Assembly (NCBI GenBank): GCA_937922805.1
Contig: CALAJV010000001.1
Span: 1 to 64,000 of the forward strand
Origin: an uncultured Acidimicrobiales bacterium
GTDB taxonomy: Bacteria; Actinomycetota; Acidimicrobiia; Acidimicrobiales; SZUA-35
Reading direction: 5' to 3'
Length of the DNA: 64,000 bases
Positions 27,524-38,404 of the stretch are shown piece after piece. How positions within the stretch are numbered: the first letter of the stretch is position 1; every line of letters starts with the position of its first letter. A program made the translations under genes and the position numbers. Below the pieces are notes generated by a model. It made no database searches. It was not told the origin of the DNA and worked only from the letters and a program-made list of their open reading frames with translations.

Positions 27524-27880
27524 CTTCACTACAGTCTCATCGGCGCTATCTTGCCCCGAGACGCTGTTGGCACGGGCTGGAGCGATCCTCCAGCCCGTTT
27601 GCCAAGTCTTCGCTATCAACCAGGGTTGAGGCGCCCAGATCAAACCCCGGATGCTTGTCGTTGCCCGAGTTAGGCTGAGCCCGGTTGCAGGACCAGCACA
27701 ACGTCCGGTTCAGTTCAACTACTTGTCGAATCGTGTGTTTTCTTGTATTCAGATCCATTTGGGCTTATAAATAGAAAGGAATAAGCACGCAAGACTAGGG
27801 ATCTATTGATAGCAAAGTAGGCAGTACTTAATATCGAATAACGACTGCCTGCCTTTGTTGTCAATTGAAAGAAAAGCGAG
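27524..27880. other. Intergenic region after the tRNA cluster
   Basis: 357 bases holding the tRNA terminator near its start and, presumably, the promoter of the next plus-strand gene in its AT-rich last 130 bases. A minus-strand frame at 27546-27758 has a CxxC but overlaps the terminator and is not supported. Confidence 0.5.
27572..27600 (+). terminator. Rho-independent terminator of the tRNA cluster
   Basis: An 11-bp GC-rich stem (ACGGGCTGGAG with CTCCAGCCCGT) with a 5-base loop is followed by a short T-run. It lies about 50 bases after tRNA-Phe and should end the tRNA transcript. Confidence 0.85.
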
Positions 27881-28297
27881 ATGTTGCTGATGGTGACGAA
27901 AAAGTCGCAAATGTCAGAAGACCACAAGCAGGCGTTAGCAGTCGGCCGGGCCGAGGGTCGAATGGTTCGTGCCTACCTCGACGCACTGGAATCTTCAAAA
28001 CCGAAGCGTGGACGAAAGCGAACCAAAGACTCGATCTCAAAGCAGATCGAACGGATCGATGCCGAGCTAGAAGAGTCGGATCCGCTTAAACGACTTCAAC
28101 TCACTCAAGAACGAATCGACCTTGAGGCCGAGTTAGAGACGATGGAAGATGGAGTCGATCTATCGGCGCTTGAAGCCGACTTTGCCGTTGTGGCGAAACA
28201 ATACGCGGAACGAAAAGGCATTTCGTACGCCGCTTTCCGCCAGATCGGCGTGCCCGCTGCAGTGCTCAAGCGGGCTGGAATAACCCGCGCCGCCTAA
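27881..28297 (+). CDS. Conserved actinobacterial coiled-coil protein
   Basis: 138 residues, function unknown. A basic GRKRTKDSISKQIERI stretch opens a charged coiled coil (about 45-95), and the C-terminal 35 residues (AKQYAERKGISYAAFRQIG and on) form a compact helical motif. The pattern of that end, with GVPAAVLKRAGI, loosely recalls the C-terminal DNA-binding segment of Lsr2 nucleoid proteins, but this is a weak resemblance. In-frame ATGs at 27890 and 27911 are alternative starts. It stands alone after the tRNA cluster. Confidence 0.6.
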   Translation: MLLMVTKKSQMSEDHKQALAVGRAEGRMVRAYLDALESSKPKRGRKRTKDSISKQIERIDAELEESDPLKRLQLTQERIDLEAELETMEDGVDLSALEADFAVVAKQYAERKGISYAAFRQIGVPAAVLKRAGITRAA

Positions 28298-28336
28298 GTC
28301 CATCCACCACGAGGTAATCCTCGTAACCAAACATGC

Positions 28337-29746
28337 TCAGAGAATGTCAGCGCCGCGATACGTTGCGTCGGTTCGATCCTTGGTGATGGCATCCACTTTG
28401 GCGCAGAATTCTGCGACCTGTGATTCCACGGCCCCTAGCGACACCTCATCGACGACAGCAAACAATTCTGCCTCGGAACCGGGAAAATCGTCATTAGCAG
28501 CGAGTTTACGAACTAGTTCTTTACCATCTCCATTGCCGGCTCGCATCGCCAGGGCGGTCTCCACTGCATGTAGTTTGACGATTTCATGGGCTTGCTCTCG
28601 CCCCATACCATTGCGCACCGCATGCATTAGCAGCTTAGTCGTGGCCAAGAATGGGAGGTATCGACGCAACTCAATGTCGATAACTTCAGGGAAGACGCCA
28701 AACTGGTTCAGCACCGCGAACGTCGTTTCCGTGAGTCCGTCTATAGCAAAAAACGCGTCGGGCAAAACGACTCGGCGCACCACCGAACACGACACGTCGC
28801 CTTCGTTCCACTGGTCACCGGCTAAAGAAGCAGCCATCGTGAGATGGCCGCGGAGAATAGTGAACAGGCCGTTGATTCGCTCACAAGAACGCGTGTTCAT
28901 TTTGTGAGGCATCGCCGATGATCCAACTTGTCCCTCGCCGAATCCTTCGGTGGCAAGGTCGTGACCGGCCATGAGTCGGACCGAGTTCGCAAAATTGGCG
29001 GCACCAGAAGCCAGTTGCACGAGTGAGCTAACAACCTCCAGATCTAGAGATCGTGGGTAGACCTGACCAACGGCCCCCATCACATGCGGGACCTCAAGGT
29101 AGTCGGCCACTGCTTGTTCTAGGGCCAAGGCTTTGTCTTGGGATCCCAACAAATCTAGTTGATCTTGTTGCGACCCGACCGGTCCCTTTATCCCTCTAAT
29201 AGCAAAGGATCGCCTAACTGCATTCAAGTGATTGAGCCCCATCAGCAGCTCTTCACCAAACTGGGCCAACCGCTTTCCGATGGTTGTTACTTGGGCCGGA
29301 ACATTGTGAGTCCGCCCGACAACAACCTGGTCGCTATGGGCAGCTGCTAACTCAGCGAACGTCGCTAGTAGTGCTACGGTCCGACTCTCAATCAAATCCA
29401 AAGCTCGCCAAACTAGCAGTCGCTCAACGTTTTCGGTCAAATCGCGGCTGGTCAGTCCTTTGTGGACATCTTGGTAACCCGCCAATTCGCTGAACTCATC
29501 GAGACGGGCTTTAACATCGTGCTTTAACACCCGATCTCGTTGCTCTATCGATTCAAGGTCGATCGTGTCAATAACCGCTGTGTAGGCCTCGATCGACTCA
29601 GCTTCGATCGGAAGACCTAGTTCTTTCTGGGCCTTTAGAACTGCGACCCAGAATTGCCGCTCAACTCGTACTCGATTTGTCTGGTCGAATAGCGCAACCA
29701 TCTCGCTGCTGGCATACCGGTGAGCCAAAATGTTCGGAACAACCAT
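28337..29746 (-). CDS. purB: Adenylosuccinate lyase
   Basis: 469-residue fumarase/aspartase-superfamily enzyme of purine synthesis; it cleaves SAICAR to AICAR and adenylosuccinate to AMP, releasing fumarate. The family signature GSSAMPHKMN is intact near residue 277, and the catalytic-His regions GLTSRDLTEN and VGRTHNVPAQ are visible. Length is normal. purA lies 2.3 kb away, beyond one unrelated gene, so the two late steps to AMP are neighbours though not in one operon. Confidence 0.95.
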   Translation of the reverse strand: MVVPNILAHRYASSEMVALFDQTNRVRVERQFWVAVLKAQKELGLPIEAESIEAYTAVIDTIDLESIEQRDRVLKHDVKARLDEFSELAGYQDVHKGLTSRDLTENVERLLVWRALDLIESRTVALLATFAELAAAHSDQVVVGRTHNVPAQVTTIGKRLAQFGEELLMGLNHLNAVRRSFAIRGIKGPVGSQQDQLDLLGSQDKALALEQAVADYLEVPHVMGAVGQVYPRSLDLEVVSSLVQLASGAANFANSVRLMAGHDLATEGFGEGQVGSSAMPHKMNTRSCERINGLFTILRGHLTMAASLAGDQWNEGDVSCSVVRRVVLPDAFFAIDGLTETTFAVLNQFGVFPEVIDIELRRYLPFLATTKLLMHAVRNGMGREQAHEIVKLHAVETALAMRAGNGDGKELVRKLAANDDFPGSEAELFAVVDEVSLGAVESQVAEFCAKVDAITKDRTDATYRGADIL

Positions 29747-29908
29747 TGATCTTTTTGCTCATTTCTGCTGGTTCGTCGCAGCCTGATCGTGCCGCTCTTC
29801 TGTTAAATACGACTGCTCAAGGCGGCTACTTGGATGGTCGATATTGAGAATGATATCGAGACTCTCCTCGAGAGTACTTGTCACTTCTTAGTCGGAAAGC
29901 ATCTATCT

Positions 29909-31957
29909 ATGAACGGACGTTGTGAAACAAATCCTCTTGATCAAGCGATCAACGTTTGCGGTACCTGCTACGGCGACTTTTGTGACGCCTGCCTAGTCAC
30001 CCTGAAGGGTCGTAAACACCCAACGTGCAAAGAGTGCGCTCTGATTGTTTCCGGGGTAAAGGGGAGCGCTAAACCGGAGATTCGGGGATCGCGCCGAACC
30101 GCCAAGGAAAGGCGGGAAGCCTATAAATCGCTCCCTCCCGAAGAAAAGGTCTTTGAGTATTTCGATTCCACCATGGGATTAGAAGCAGGCGACGAAGCCG
30201 AGCCGACAGAGCTGACAGAGTCGACAGAAGAAAAAAAGAAGTCGAAACGAAAGAAACCATCAACCAAATCAAAAGCAGCCCCAGAAGCCGATGATCAACC
30301 AACCGCTGACAACGAGGATCAGGAAGAATCTCAACGTAACTCAAATCGAACCATCAGGAAGCGGAAAAAGAAGGCATCCGATCAAGAAGTTGACACCTCA
30401 TCCGAGCTAGCTCGGCTGGAACATCTATCAGACGATCCCGACCCAGCCGACGAGCCTGAACCAGCGAGTGATCCTAAGGGTGATGCCACCAAGAGCAAAT
30501 CCCGCGGCAAGTCACGAACCGGCAAGAAACGAAACGGCCGATCGCACTCAGCGATTAACAAGCTGGAAGAAATACAATCGGCTAGCCCGACCCCGCCACC
30601 CAAACGCGGAAGGCTAGTACCACCTCGTAAACCGACAACCGAAGACACCCAAGACGCAACGGTTCCCGACGCACTCGCCCCCAAAGAAGAACCGATGTCG
30701 GAGACCCTTGACCAGGGGTCGGATCAAAGCCCGCAGACCCCAGAAACGACGGACTCAACGTCCGATTCAAAACAAACGACTACGTCCAAACTGGGCTCAG
30801 ACGATCTAGCCAAGACCACCACGAACGATACCGATCAGCCGAATCCGGTTGCTGATCGTGATAGTGCTGACAATTCGCCGGCCGAGCCATCGAGCCAGGC
30901 TCGGAAAGCGCGGAAAACCTGGCCCAAAACCTCTGCCCAATCAACGCCGAAAGCTACGAAGCGCCCAGCTAGCCGAGCACGCTGGCCCGGCACGGACAAA
31001 CAAAAACCATCAATAGCCAAGTCGGATGAAAAACCGTCGACCGATGCTCCTATCTCTGGGCCAGCCATTCTTGACAAGTTGACGAAGGCCAAGCCAACGA
31101 CCTCGACGGAATCGAAGGCCGATCCAGCTGCAATTTCCAGCTCGGAAAGCAAGGAAAACAGCAGTTCGACTGGGCAAGCCTCACCGGCCAAAGATAAGGA
31201 GTCTGGACTCAACGTCACCAAGCCGGACGACTCGATGCAAGCGCAGCCGCAATCTGAGCTAGAACCACCATCGCTAACCGAAGATCCATTCGCATCTACC
31301 CGAAATATTCATACCGAAGATTTCTCAACTGAGCCACCGCCGCCAAGCCCTACCCAAGCTCGGGGATCGGCTGAGAACATGCCAGTTGTCGGATCGGCTT
31401 CCACCGATGACGATAGTCCGACCACCGAGTTCAAAACCTTCTCACCCTCGGTTAGCGAGGTTGAGAACACAACCGATAGCAACCCGGGAATCGGCGAACT
31501 GGCAAACACCGAACTCAAAAACACCGATACCGAAGCAACCGACGCCGACGCCGACGCAACAATCTCCAAAGAAAACAGACGTGATCCGAGTGTGGAGACG
31601 TGGGACCCGAACGCAACTCCGTGGAGCACGTCGACAGATTCGTGGGATGGATCAGTTCCTGTTGAGGACGAACCCAGACCATCGTTTGCACCAGAACCAC
31701 CCTTTTCTGACCATAGGGATGACGCCGTTGCTCCGACCGACGCCGAGGTCGTTCCAACCATGTCTCCGGTCGAAGCGCTGATGTTTGGAACAAAGCCAGC
31801 CGATTCTGGTGGAGCATCGACGACTTCGGTGCTTGAGCCCGACACGGATCTGACTAGCGAGTTTGTTCTGGCTGACAGCTCAGAGGTCGACGCTGCTGGG
31901 AATTGGATTCCACCGGCGTTGCGTGGCGTTAAGGCCGACCGTCGAGACGACGACTAG
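29909..31957 (+). CDS. B-box-like zinc finger protein with long acidic region
   Basis: 682 residues from ATG 29909 (707 if the frame's first ATG-type start at 29834 is used). I prefer 29909 because GGAAAG precedes it and the zinc-finger block then starts the protein. A B-box-like set of Cys residues (CETNPLDQAINVCGTC, then CDACLV and CKEC) binds zinc in the first 40 residues. The remaining 600 residues are low-complexity Ser/Thr/Pro/Asp/Lys sequence with no fold visible, ending in a compact WIPPALRGVKADRRDDD tail. Function unknown; a scaffold or cell-envelope role is only a guess. Confidence 0.6.
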   Translation: MNGRCETNPLDQAINVCGTCYGDFCDACLVTLKGRKHPTCKECALIVSGVKGSAKPEIRGSRRTAKERREAYKSLPPEEKVFEYFDSTMGLEAGDEAEPTELTESTEEKKKSKRKKPSTKSKAAPEADDQPTADNEDQEESQRNSNRTIRKRKKKASDQEVDTSSELARLEHLSDDPDPADEPEPASDPKGDATKSKSRGKSRTGKKRNGRSHSAINKLEEIQSASPTPPPKRGRLVPPRKPTTEDTQDATVPDALAPKEEPMSETLDQGSDQSPQTPETTDSTSDSKQTTTSKLGSDDLAKTTTNDTDQPNPVADRDSADNSPAEPSSQARKARKTWPKTSAQSTPKATKRPASRARWPGTDKQKPSIAKSDEKPSTDAPISGPAILDKLTKAKPTTSTESKADPAAISSSESKENSSSTGQASPAKDKESGLNVTKPDDSMQAQPQSELEPPSLTEDPFASTRNIHTEDFSTEPPPPSPTQARGSAENMPVVGSASTDDDSPTTEFKTFSPSVSEVENTTDSNPGIGELANTELKNTDTEATDADADATISKENRRDPSVETWDPNATPWSTSTDSWDGSVPVEDEPRPSFAPEPPFSDHRDDAVAPTDAEVVPTMSPVEALMFGTKPADSGGASTTSVLEPDTDLTSEFVLADSSEVDAAGNWIPPALRGVKADRRDDD

Positions 31958-32025
31958 CCAGACCTTCCCGTCAACGAACAATACAACAAGTCGGTACCGA
32001 CAGATCGACGATTTGCCAATACGGT

Positions 32026-33306
32026 CTAGTCGCTCCAGTTCAGAAATTGGCTTCGACCTGGACCGGTCGACACTAGCGAAACCGGAACGCCAACTTGCTG
32101 CTCAATCAGATCGAGGTAATCACTGGCTGCTTGAGGTAGATCAGCCCTCTTCGTAGCTTGGCTTAGATCCTGCTTCCACCCTGGCAGCTCTTCGTAGATC
32201 GGAGTTACCCGGTGAAGTTCGGATTGATGATACGGAAGCTTCTCGGTCCGTTTACCGTCAACCTCGTAGGCAACACAGACTTTGATGGTTTCAAACGAGT
32301 CAAGAATATCTAGCTTCGTAATAGCTAAATCGGTCAGGCTATTTACTCGAACCGCGTGCCGTAACATCACCGCGTCAAACCATCCGGGCCGGCGTCGACG
32401 GCCAGTGTTTGTGCCGTACTCTCGGCCGATATCGACCAGGGCATCACCGTCTTGGTCGAACAGTTCGGTCGGGAACGGCCCGGCTCCAACGCGAGTTACG
32501 TAGGCCTTCGCTATGCCTAAAACTCGATCTATGTGTCGGGGCCCAACGCCAGCGCCTATACAGGCTCCGCCCGCTGTTGGGTTACTCGACGTTACGAAAG
32601 GATACGTTCCGTGATCGAGATCGAGAAACGTCGCTTGGGCCCCTTCGAACAAAATCTGTTGATCGGCTTCAAGCGCATCGTGGATCAGATCGGTTGTGTC
32701 AGCAATGTAGGGTCGAAGAGGTTCGAGGCATTCAGCCAGAACCTTGTCGGCTAGGCTGTCTGCGTCAACCGGCAATCGGTTAAAGATCTTGGTCAGAACC
32801 TTGTTGGTGTGGATGAGCGAAGCGTGGATTTTCTCTCGAAAAATTCTTTCATCGAGAAGGTCTTGCACCCGGACTCCTAGCCGCATCGACTTGTCGGCAT
32901 AAGCCGGACCAATACCGCGTTTGGTGGTTCCCAGTTTGGCCTTACCTAGGTGACGCTCGTGAAGGGCGTCCAGTTGCTGGTGGTAGGGCAAAATAAGGTG
33001 GGCATTGCCCGATACTCGCAGCCGGCTGCAGTCGATACCTCGGCGGGTCAACATATCGATTTCGGCCAGCAATACGAAGGGGTCGACTACGACCCCATTG
33101 CCGATCACCGGAACGATGTGATCATACAAAACACCGCTGGGGACAAGCTGTAAAGCAAAGGTTTCTTGGCCGACAACCAGGGTGTGGCCAGCGTTATGGC
33201 CCCCCTGGTAGCGAACCACCATTGCCATCTCCTTTGCTAGGAGATCAGTGAATTTACCCTTACCCTCGTCGCCCCATTGGGTTCCGACCACGATCGTTGC
33301 AGACAC
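32026..33306 (-). CDS. purA: Adenylosuccinate synthetase
   Basis: 426-residue GTP-dependent ligase joining IMP and aspartate, the first committed step to AMP. The N-terminal signature [10 protein letters not shown] is present with catalytic Asp and Lys, as are [19 protein letters not shown] and the base-binding TKLDILD blocks. Length is typical. It converges on the zinc-finger gene and follows clpB on the minus strand with a gap of about 80 bases. Confidence 0.97.
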   Translation of the reverse strand: MSATIVVGTQWGDEGKGKFTDLLAKEMAMVVRYQGGHNAGHTLVVGQETFALQLVPSGVLYDHIVPVIGNGVVVDPFVLLAEIDMLTRRGIDCSRLRVSGNAHLILPYHQQLDALHERHLGKAKLGTTKRGIGPAYADKSMRLGVRVQDLLDERIFREKIHASLIHTNKVLTKIFNRLPVDADSLADKVLAECLEPLRPYIADTTDLIHDALEADQQILFEGAQATFLDLDHGTYPFVTSSNPTAGGACIGAGVGPRHIDRVLGIAKAYVTRVGAGPFPTELFDQDGDALVDIGREYGTNTGRRRRPGWFDAVMLRHAVRVNSLTDLAITKLDILDSFETIKVCVAYEVDGKRTEKLPYHQSELHRVTPIYEELPGWKQDLSQATKRADLPQAASDYLDLIEQQVGVPVSLVSTGPGRSQFLNWSD

Positions 33307-33384
33307 CCCTTAATGGTATCGGAAGCACGACCCAGCCGTTATCGGCAAAACCTGGCCAACCAAGGGCAACCGCCCCGACGGCGG

Positions 33385-35898
33385 CTATTCGGGGGTGAAG
33401 ACGAACTGGTCACCGTCGACTACAACCCGTACTTTTGAACCGTCGGCGAGCTTGCCATCCAAGATTAGAACTGCGAGTTCATCGGCTATCTCTGACTGAA
33501 TGACCCGCTTCAGTGGTCGGGCACCGAATGCAGGGTCGTAGCCGATTTTGGCCAAGAGTTGTTTCGCTTCGTCTGAAACATCCATGCTTATTCGCCGATC
33601 GGACAGCCTGGCGGCCAGGCCCACAAGCTGGATGTCGACGATTGACGTCAGGTGCTCCTCGGTCAACTCAGAGAAGCGAACGATGTCGTCAACTCGATTT
33701 ATAAACTCCGGGCGGAAGAAATCCTTCGGGTCTCCGGGCAGATTTGAGGTCATGATCATGACTGTGTTCGTGAAATCGACCGTTCGCCCCTGACCGTCTG
33801 TCAATCGACCATCATCGAGAAGCTGCAATAAGACGTTGAACACGTCGGCGTGTGCCTTTTCTACTTCATCGAGTAGCACAACAGCGTATGGGCGTCGACG
33901 CACTGCTTCAGTCAGTTGACCCCCTTGGTCGTAGCCAACGTAACCGGGAGGCGCGCCGATAAGGCGACTAACCGAGTGCTTCTCCATATATTCCGACATA
34001 TCGATCCGGACCATGGCTCGCTCATCATCGAATAGGAAGTCGGCCAACGTTCGGGCTAGCTCAGTTTTACCAACCCCGGTCGGACCGAGAAACAAGAAGC
34101 TTCCGATCGGGCGATGACCATCGGAGAGTCCAGCTCGGCTACGACGGATTGCGCTTGCCACCGCGTTCACCGCCTCATCTTGACCGATCACTCGTTTGTG
34201 CAATTCAGATTCGAGGCGGAGAAGTTTCTTCGCCTCACCTTCAACCAGGCGGCTAACCGGGACCCCGGTCCACCGGCTGATGACTTCAGCGATATCTTCT
34301 TCGTCCACCTCTTCTTTGAGCATGGTGGTTTCGGTTTGGAGCTCAGCTAGCTCAGAAGACGCTAGCTCTACTTGTTTCTCCACGTCGGGAAGCTGGCCGT
34401 AACGAATCTCAGCCGCTTTTTCGAGATCAGTTTCTCGTTCTAGCTGACGTCGAAGGTTGTCTTCTTGTTCTTTGAGCGCTCGAATTTTGTCGATTGCTTC
34501 TTTTTCGTTTAGCCAATGAGCGCGCATACCGACTACTTGCTCGTTCTGATCAGCCAACTCAGCTTCAAGCTCGGCCAGGCGTTCGGCCGACTGAACGTCG
34601 GTTTCTTTGCCCAGCGCTACCTGTTCCATTTCGAGCTGTCGGATTCGACGTTCGACAATGTCGATCTCAGTTGGAAGCGAGTCGATCTCGATTCGGAGTT
34701 TGGACGCCGCTTCATCCATAAGATCAATGGCCTTGTCGGGCAAGAACCGCCCAGTCACATAGCGGTCGGAAAGGGTGGCCGCTGCGATCAAAGCGCTGTC
34801 TTGGATCCGAACGCCATGATGAACTTCGTATCGTTCCTTCAGGCCACGCAGAATGGCGATGGTGTCCTCAGCGGTCGGTTCACCAACGAAAACTTGCTGG
34901 AATCGGCGCTCTAGCGCTGGGTCTTTCTCTACGTACTGGCGATACTCATCGAGCGTGGTTGCTCCGACCATTCGCAGCTCACCCCGAGCCAACATAGGCT
35001 TCAACATGTTGGAGGCGTCCATGGCTGAATCACCACCGGCTCCAGTTCCGACCACCGTATGCATCTCGTCGATGAAGGTAATAACTTCGCCGTCGGCATC
35101 GGTGATCTCTTTCAGAACTGCTTTCAGCCGTTCCTCAAATTCGCCTCGAAATTTTGCTCCAGCCAGCATGGCTGAAATGTCGAGAGAAATCACTCGCCGG
35201 TTGCGCAAGCTCTCCGGGACGTCGCCTTCGACTACTCGCTGAGCTAGCCCTTCAACGATTGCAGTTTTACCAACGCCCGGTTCACCGATCAGAACCGGAT
35301 TGTTCTTGGTTCGCCGGCTAAGCACCTGCACGACACGACGAATCTCGTCGTCTCGACCGATGACAGGGTCGAGTTTGCCTTGGTGTGCTGCTTCTGTGAG
35401 GTCGTGACCGTAGCGTTCTAAGGCTTGAAATTGTTCTTCTGGATTCTGCGAGGTCACTCGATGCGAACCTCGAACTTCACCAAGGGCTTCCAACAGGGTT
35501 GCCCGGTCCAAATTTAACCGGGCTGCAGTTGTGCCTCCAGAATCAGGATTGGCGAGCGCTACCAGCAGGTGTTCGGTCGATACGTAGTCGTCGCCAAGGT
35601 CGGCCCGGATTGCGTCAGCGTCTTCTAGGACACGGTTGGTTTGGCGAGATAGGCGAGCCTCGGTGCCATAGGCCTTAGACGAATTAGCCAAAGCCTTCTC
35701 AGTATCGCTCTTGATTTGCGAGGGCTGTCGATCAACTTTCGTCAGCAAAGGCAAAACAACGCCTTCGGATTGGCTCAGTAGGGCCAGGAGGATGTGATCG
35801 GGCGATACTTCAGGATGAGACTCTTTGCCAGCGTGTTCAATCGCGTTGGCTACGGCCTCATTTGTCTTGATCGTCCATTTCTTAGGGTCAATAGCCAT
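33385..35898 (-). CDS. clpB: ClpB disaggregase chaperone
   Basis: 837-residue Hsp100 ATPase that works with DnaK to dissolve protein aggregates. Domains in order: N-domain, first AAA (GEPGVGKTA, near 205), coiled-coil middle domain (about 400-520), second AAA (GPTGVGKTE, near 600) and C-terminal region. I choose ATG at 35898, since the frame's extra 14 residues upstream are not family-like. A HAIR-type HspR operator overlaps its -35, and hspR is encoded in the window. The transposon is inserted about 90 bases upstream. Confidence 0.96.
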   Translation of the reverse strand: MAIDPKKWTIKTNEAVANAIEHAGKESHPEVSPDHILLALLSQSEGVVLPLLTKVDRQPSQIKSDTEKALANSSKAYGTEARLSRQTNRVLEDADAIRADLGDDYVSTEHLLVALANPDSGGTTAARLNLDRATLLEALGEVRGSHRVTSQNPEEQFQALERYGHDLTEAAHQGKLDPVIGRDDEIRRVVQVLSRRTKNNPVLIGEPGVGKTAIVEGLAQRVVEGDVPESLRNRRVISLDISAMLAGAKFRGEFEERLKAVLKEITDADGEVITFIDEMHTVVGTGAGGDSAMDASNMLKPMLARGELRMVGATTLDEYRQYVEKDPALERRFQQVFVGEPTAEDTIAILRGLKERYEVHHGVRIQDSALIAAATLSDRYVTGRFLPDKAIDLMDEAASKLRIEIDSLPTEIDIVERRIRQLEMEQVALGKETDVQSAERLAELEAELADQNEQVVGMRAHWLNEKEAIDKIRALKEQEDNLRRQLERETDLEKAAEIRYGQLPDVEKQVELASSELAELQTETTMLKEEVDEEDIAEVISRWTGVPVSRLVEGEAKKLLRLESELHKRVIGQDEAVNAVASAIRRSRAGLSDGHRPIGSFLFLGPTGVGKTELARTLADFLFDDERAMVRIDMSEYMEKHSVSRLIGAPPGYVGYDQGGQLTEAVRRRPYAVVLLDEVEKAHADVFNVLLQLLDDGRLTDGQGRTVDFTNTVMIMTSNLPGDPKDFFRPEFINRVDDIVRFSELTEEHLTSIVDIQLVGLAARLSDRRISMDVSDEAKQLLAKIGYDPAFGARPLKRVIQSEIADELAVLILDGKLADGSKVRVVVDGDQFVFTPE

Positions 35899-35904
35899 GA
35901 TTGT

Positions 35905-35948
35905 CAGTGTAGCCGACGATTTCCAAACTTGACAATACAACCATCAAG
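35905..35948 (-). promoter_or_regulatory. clpB promoter with HAIR-like HspR operator
   Basis: The inverted repeat CTTGACA-N7-CATCAAG (35928-35948) matches the spacing of the HspR element HAIR (CTTGAGT-N7-ACTCAAG), with 5 of 7 matches in each half. On the minus strand it overlaps a TTGTCA -35 box, spaced 18 bases from TACACT; the -10 box lies only a few bases before the ATG, which suggests a leaderless or nearly leaderless mRNA. Confidence 0.65.
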
Positions 35949-35987
35949 TTTTCTATTCAAAAACAGTTAGATCCGACTGAAGGTAGA

Positions 35988-36032
35988 GGGGTGGGGGTAG
36001 TAAACGTGCGATATCGGCAGATTAGGTTTGCG
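35988..36032. repeat. Left terminal inverted repeat of the Tn3 element
   Basis: 45-bp end beginning GGGG, as in Tn3-family termini. It matches the right end in inverse orientation with two mismatches over 45 positions. Confidence 0.95.
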
Positions 36033-36322
36033 ATTGTGTTGCGAGCCCGACGTCTGTTAGAGAGTTCGCGCCCGTTCTCGGTGGGGGAGGCATATCAGAT
36101 GGAAAGTTGGGCGGTTTGGGGTCCGACCAAGAGGTTCCGGACTCAGCGGGGAAATTGTCCCAAAAACAGTGGAGGGCAGGTTCTGGCACCTTGATTAAAA
36201 AGATGGGATCTGGTTGCCTGAAGAGCGGCTCTACTCCGTATCGGGCAACAGCAAGCACCTCGAAGTTAAGGATCTTGCGCTGATCCTCGTCACACCGCTT
36301 ATGAAACTGGCGGTTTCTAAAG
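36033..36322. other. Transposon left-end spacer
   Basis: About 290 bases between the left inverted repeat and the protease gene. A minus-strand frame (36022-36336) crosses it, runs into the inverted repeat and shows no recognisable features, so I do not call a gene. Confidence 0.4.
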
Positions 36323-37837
36323 CTACGACATTCCAACCGGAGCGTCTAAGTAGTTGTGGAGCCCATCAACATTCCCAATATGGGTAAAGAGCATCCTGTT
36401 AGACGTCTGCCCCCACCAGTTGGTGTGAACGTAGGTCGTACTAGTTACGCCCATGTACCAGACGCCGTCACTTCTCGGGCTCCAAACCGTTCCCCCGGAG
36501 TCACCACTAAAGCCCAACATCGTAGAATCCATCATGCCGGAGTAGTAAACGCCGGGATGACTGCCAACATAGTTTGTGTTGACGATTGTTCCACAGACCG
36601 CTCCAGCCCAGTTGCGTCCTGAATGACAAACCGGATCCCCGTGTATTGCGAGGCTTGGATGCCATTGCCACCATCCCATGCCTTGGTAGGAGTGATTGCC
36701 ACCGTGGATCATGGTCTTTGGTTGACCTAGTACGGAAGACTTCTTCCTAGTCCACGCGACATCTGCGTTTGCGCCATACCGATAGTAGGAGCCAGACCAG
36801 GTACCGATTTCGGAGCTTGAGTTGTAGGTCCCGGCATGTTGATACCAATCAGTTCCGGCTGAGTATTTGACTGACCAGCCGGTGTAGGGGTGGTTTGCAA
36901 GGCAATGAGCTGCGGTGATGACATATTCATAGCCTGTTGAGATGTCTCTAAACGGGATCGAAGAAGTGCAGAGTTGACCTGATCCGGACTGGAAGATCGC
37001 TAGCGTTAAACCACCGGTGTGGGGATTATGGAAATCGTTCCTCGAGATGGTGTCGAATTCCAATTTCGGATCGACCAAGAGGGCGAAGTCGTGAGTTAAT
37101 CGATCGTTCAACAGATCTTTCATATCTTTAGACCTGTTAGCGTTGGGGATAGTTGCAACTGACTTTCCGCAGGTTTGATCGAACTCCAGTATGAATGGAT
37201 CCTTCGGATGCATCTCAAACCACCTTGAAGCAAGATCTGTCAGCTCCTTATCTGTAGCTCGACTTCCTCTCATCTCAACAGGACTTAGGGCTACCGACCG
37301 GCGGGCCGACTCTGGGATTGCAGCTTCAATAGTGAGAATCCTCTTCTGGTTCGCCCTATCGTTGTTGTAGAAAACTTCGACTTTCTGGTCTGTTGCGTTC
37401 CAGCGCAACCCGAGAAAGTCGTTCCCAAGAATCTCGGAGAGTTGCTCACTGAGTTCTTTGGTATCCACAGAATCTCTTTTTGAAAGTCCTTCGTCCAAGA
37501 ACGCTGCTTCGCTAGGTGTTACGAATATCCCCATTCGCGCTGTCGATGCGCGTGATTCATTAACCTTCGCCGACAACCCTAATTCGGTTCGAAGGTTGGA
37601 GCTTTTAGCACTGCTACCAAGTAGTTGACATTGTGCAAATTCCATCGGAAGACTAGCTATGTCTCTGCCTCCACGTTCGACAGTTCCATACGGGTCTCGT
37701 TCGTTGATCGCCTGCCCTGGGTTGTCTAGGCTTTCTTGTGCCGAAACAGCTGTTGCATTGCCTGAGGTAACCGGCAAAATGGCAAAAAGCAGGACAAAAA
37801 GAATCCAGGTTCGAACCTGCGGAAAGGGTGTAGTCAC
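36323..37837 (-). CDS. Secreted streptogrisin-like serine protease (cargo)
   Basis: 504-residue secreted chymotrypsin-fold protease. A signal peptide (hydrophobic core about 10-30, cleavage near VSA-QE) is followed by a propeptide-like region of about 230 residues, then the catalytic domain: His311 in TAAHC, Asp359 in NADVAW, Ser447 in GFSGDSGGT. The VCHSGRNWAGAVCGTI segment resembles the disulfide-bonded loop of streptogrisin and alpha-lytic proteases. Carried as transposon cargo and divergent from a lipoprotein that may be its inhibitor, 48 bases away. AT-richer than the transposase gene. Confidence 0.82.
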   Translation of the reverse strand: MTTPFPQVRTWILFVLLFAILPVTSGNATAVSAQESLDNPGQAINERDPYGTVERGGRDIASLPMEFAQCQLLGSSAKSSNLRTELGLSAKVNESRASTARMGIFVTPSEAAFLDEGLSKRDSVDTKELSEQLSEILGNDFLGLRWNATDQKVEVFYNNDRANQKRILTIEAAIPESARRSVALSPVEMRGSRATDKELTDLASRWFEMHPKDPFILEFDQTCGKSVATIPNANRSKDMKDLLNDRLTHDFALLVDPKLEFDTISRNDFHNPHTGGLTLAIFQSGSGQLCTSSIPFRDISTGYEYVITAAHCLANHPYTGWSVKYSAGTDWYQHAGTYNSSSEIGTWSGSYYRYGANADVAWTRKKSSVLGQPKTMIHGGNHSYQGMGWWQWHPSLAIHGDPVCHSGRNWAGAVCGTIVNTNYVGSHPGVYYSGMMDSTMLGFSGDSGGTVWSPRSDGVWYMGVTSTTYVHTNWWGQTSNRMLFTHIGNVDGLHNYLDAPVGMS

Positions 37838-37885
37838 GGCGGAGTGCCTCCCGGTAGCTTAGACCGACTTTAGCTCATTGATAGA

Positions 37886-38404
37886 ATGGCCACGAACACT
37901 AGAGGTTCAGATCTTCAGCAAGTCGGATTGATGAAGTTCCACATTGGATCGACAGGCTTGGCGCAACTAAAGCTCAACGACGAAACAGCCGATAGACAAT
38001 TGATGAGCTTGTCGTCGGTTGTTTGCTTGTTATGTTCGGTCGGGTTTCTCTCGGCTTGTGGTGCTCAAGCTCAAGTTCAAACATCATCAGTCGACGCCGC
38101 AGCTGCTCACGCAACAGTCACGACATCGTCCCAAGCTTCAGTTACCACGATGGAAGGTCAGAGCACTTTCAGCGGAGAATATTTCGCTAGCGAAATGGCC
38201 TTTGTTGCTACCGAGATTCCGATCTTGGTGGGACTTGATCGCGAAGCTGCAGAAATCGAAGCGAGACGTCGTGGTTGGTCAGAGGTTCTAGTTCACGATT
38301 TGGACTCTAGCGAACCATTTTTTAAGGAAATGGCTTTGTCGCCTCAAGGTCGGATCACGCTGGAAGTTCAAGGTGGCATAGTCACGCGTGCTGTTGCTGG
38401 TTAA
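37886..38404 (+). CDS. Small lipoprotein resembling a protease inhibitor (cargo)
   Basis: Up to 172 residues; a start at 37931 or 38003 is also possible, and the segment after residue 40 is a signal peptide ending in the lipobox FLSAC. After a Thr/Ser-rich linker, the C-terminal 65 residues (PILVGLDREAAEIEARRRG, ending RITLEVQGGIVTRA) follow the pattern of potato-inhibitor-I/I78 type protease inhibitors: a helix, a reactive loop and two strands. It is divergent from the secreted protease on the same transposon. Inhibition of that enzyme, shielding the host surface, is inferred, not shown. Confidence 0.55.
   Translation: MATNTRGSDLQQVGLMKFHIGSTGLAQLKLNDETADRQLMSLSSVVCLLCSVGFLSACGAQAQVQTSSVDAAAAHATVTTSSQASVTTMEGQSTFSGEYFASEMAFVATEIPILVGLDREAAEIEARRRGWSEVLVHDLDSSEPFFKEMALSPQGRITLEVQGGIVTRAVAG

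Noticed and set aside
27546..27758. Minus-strand frame with a CxxC motif
   Set aside because: It overlaps the strong tRNA terminator and has no match to a known family.
36022..36336. Frame after the protease gene in the transposon
   Set aside because: It runs into the left inverted repeat and overlaps the protease end; no domain visible.
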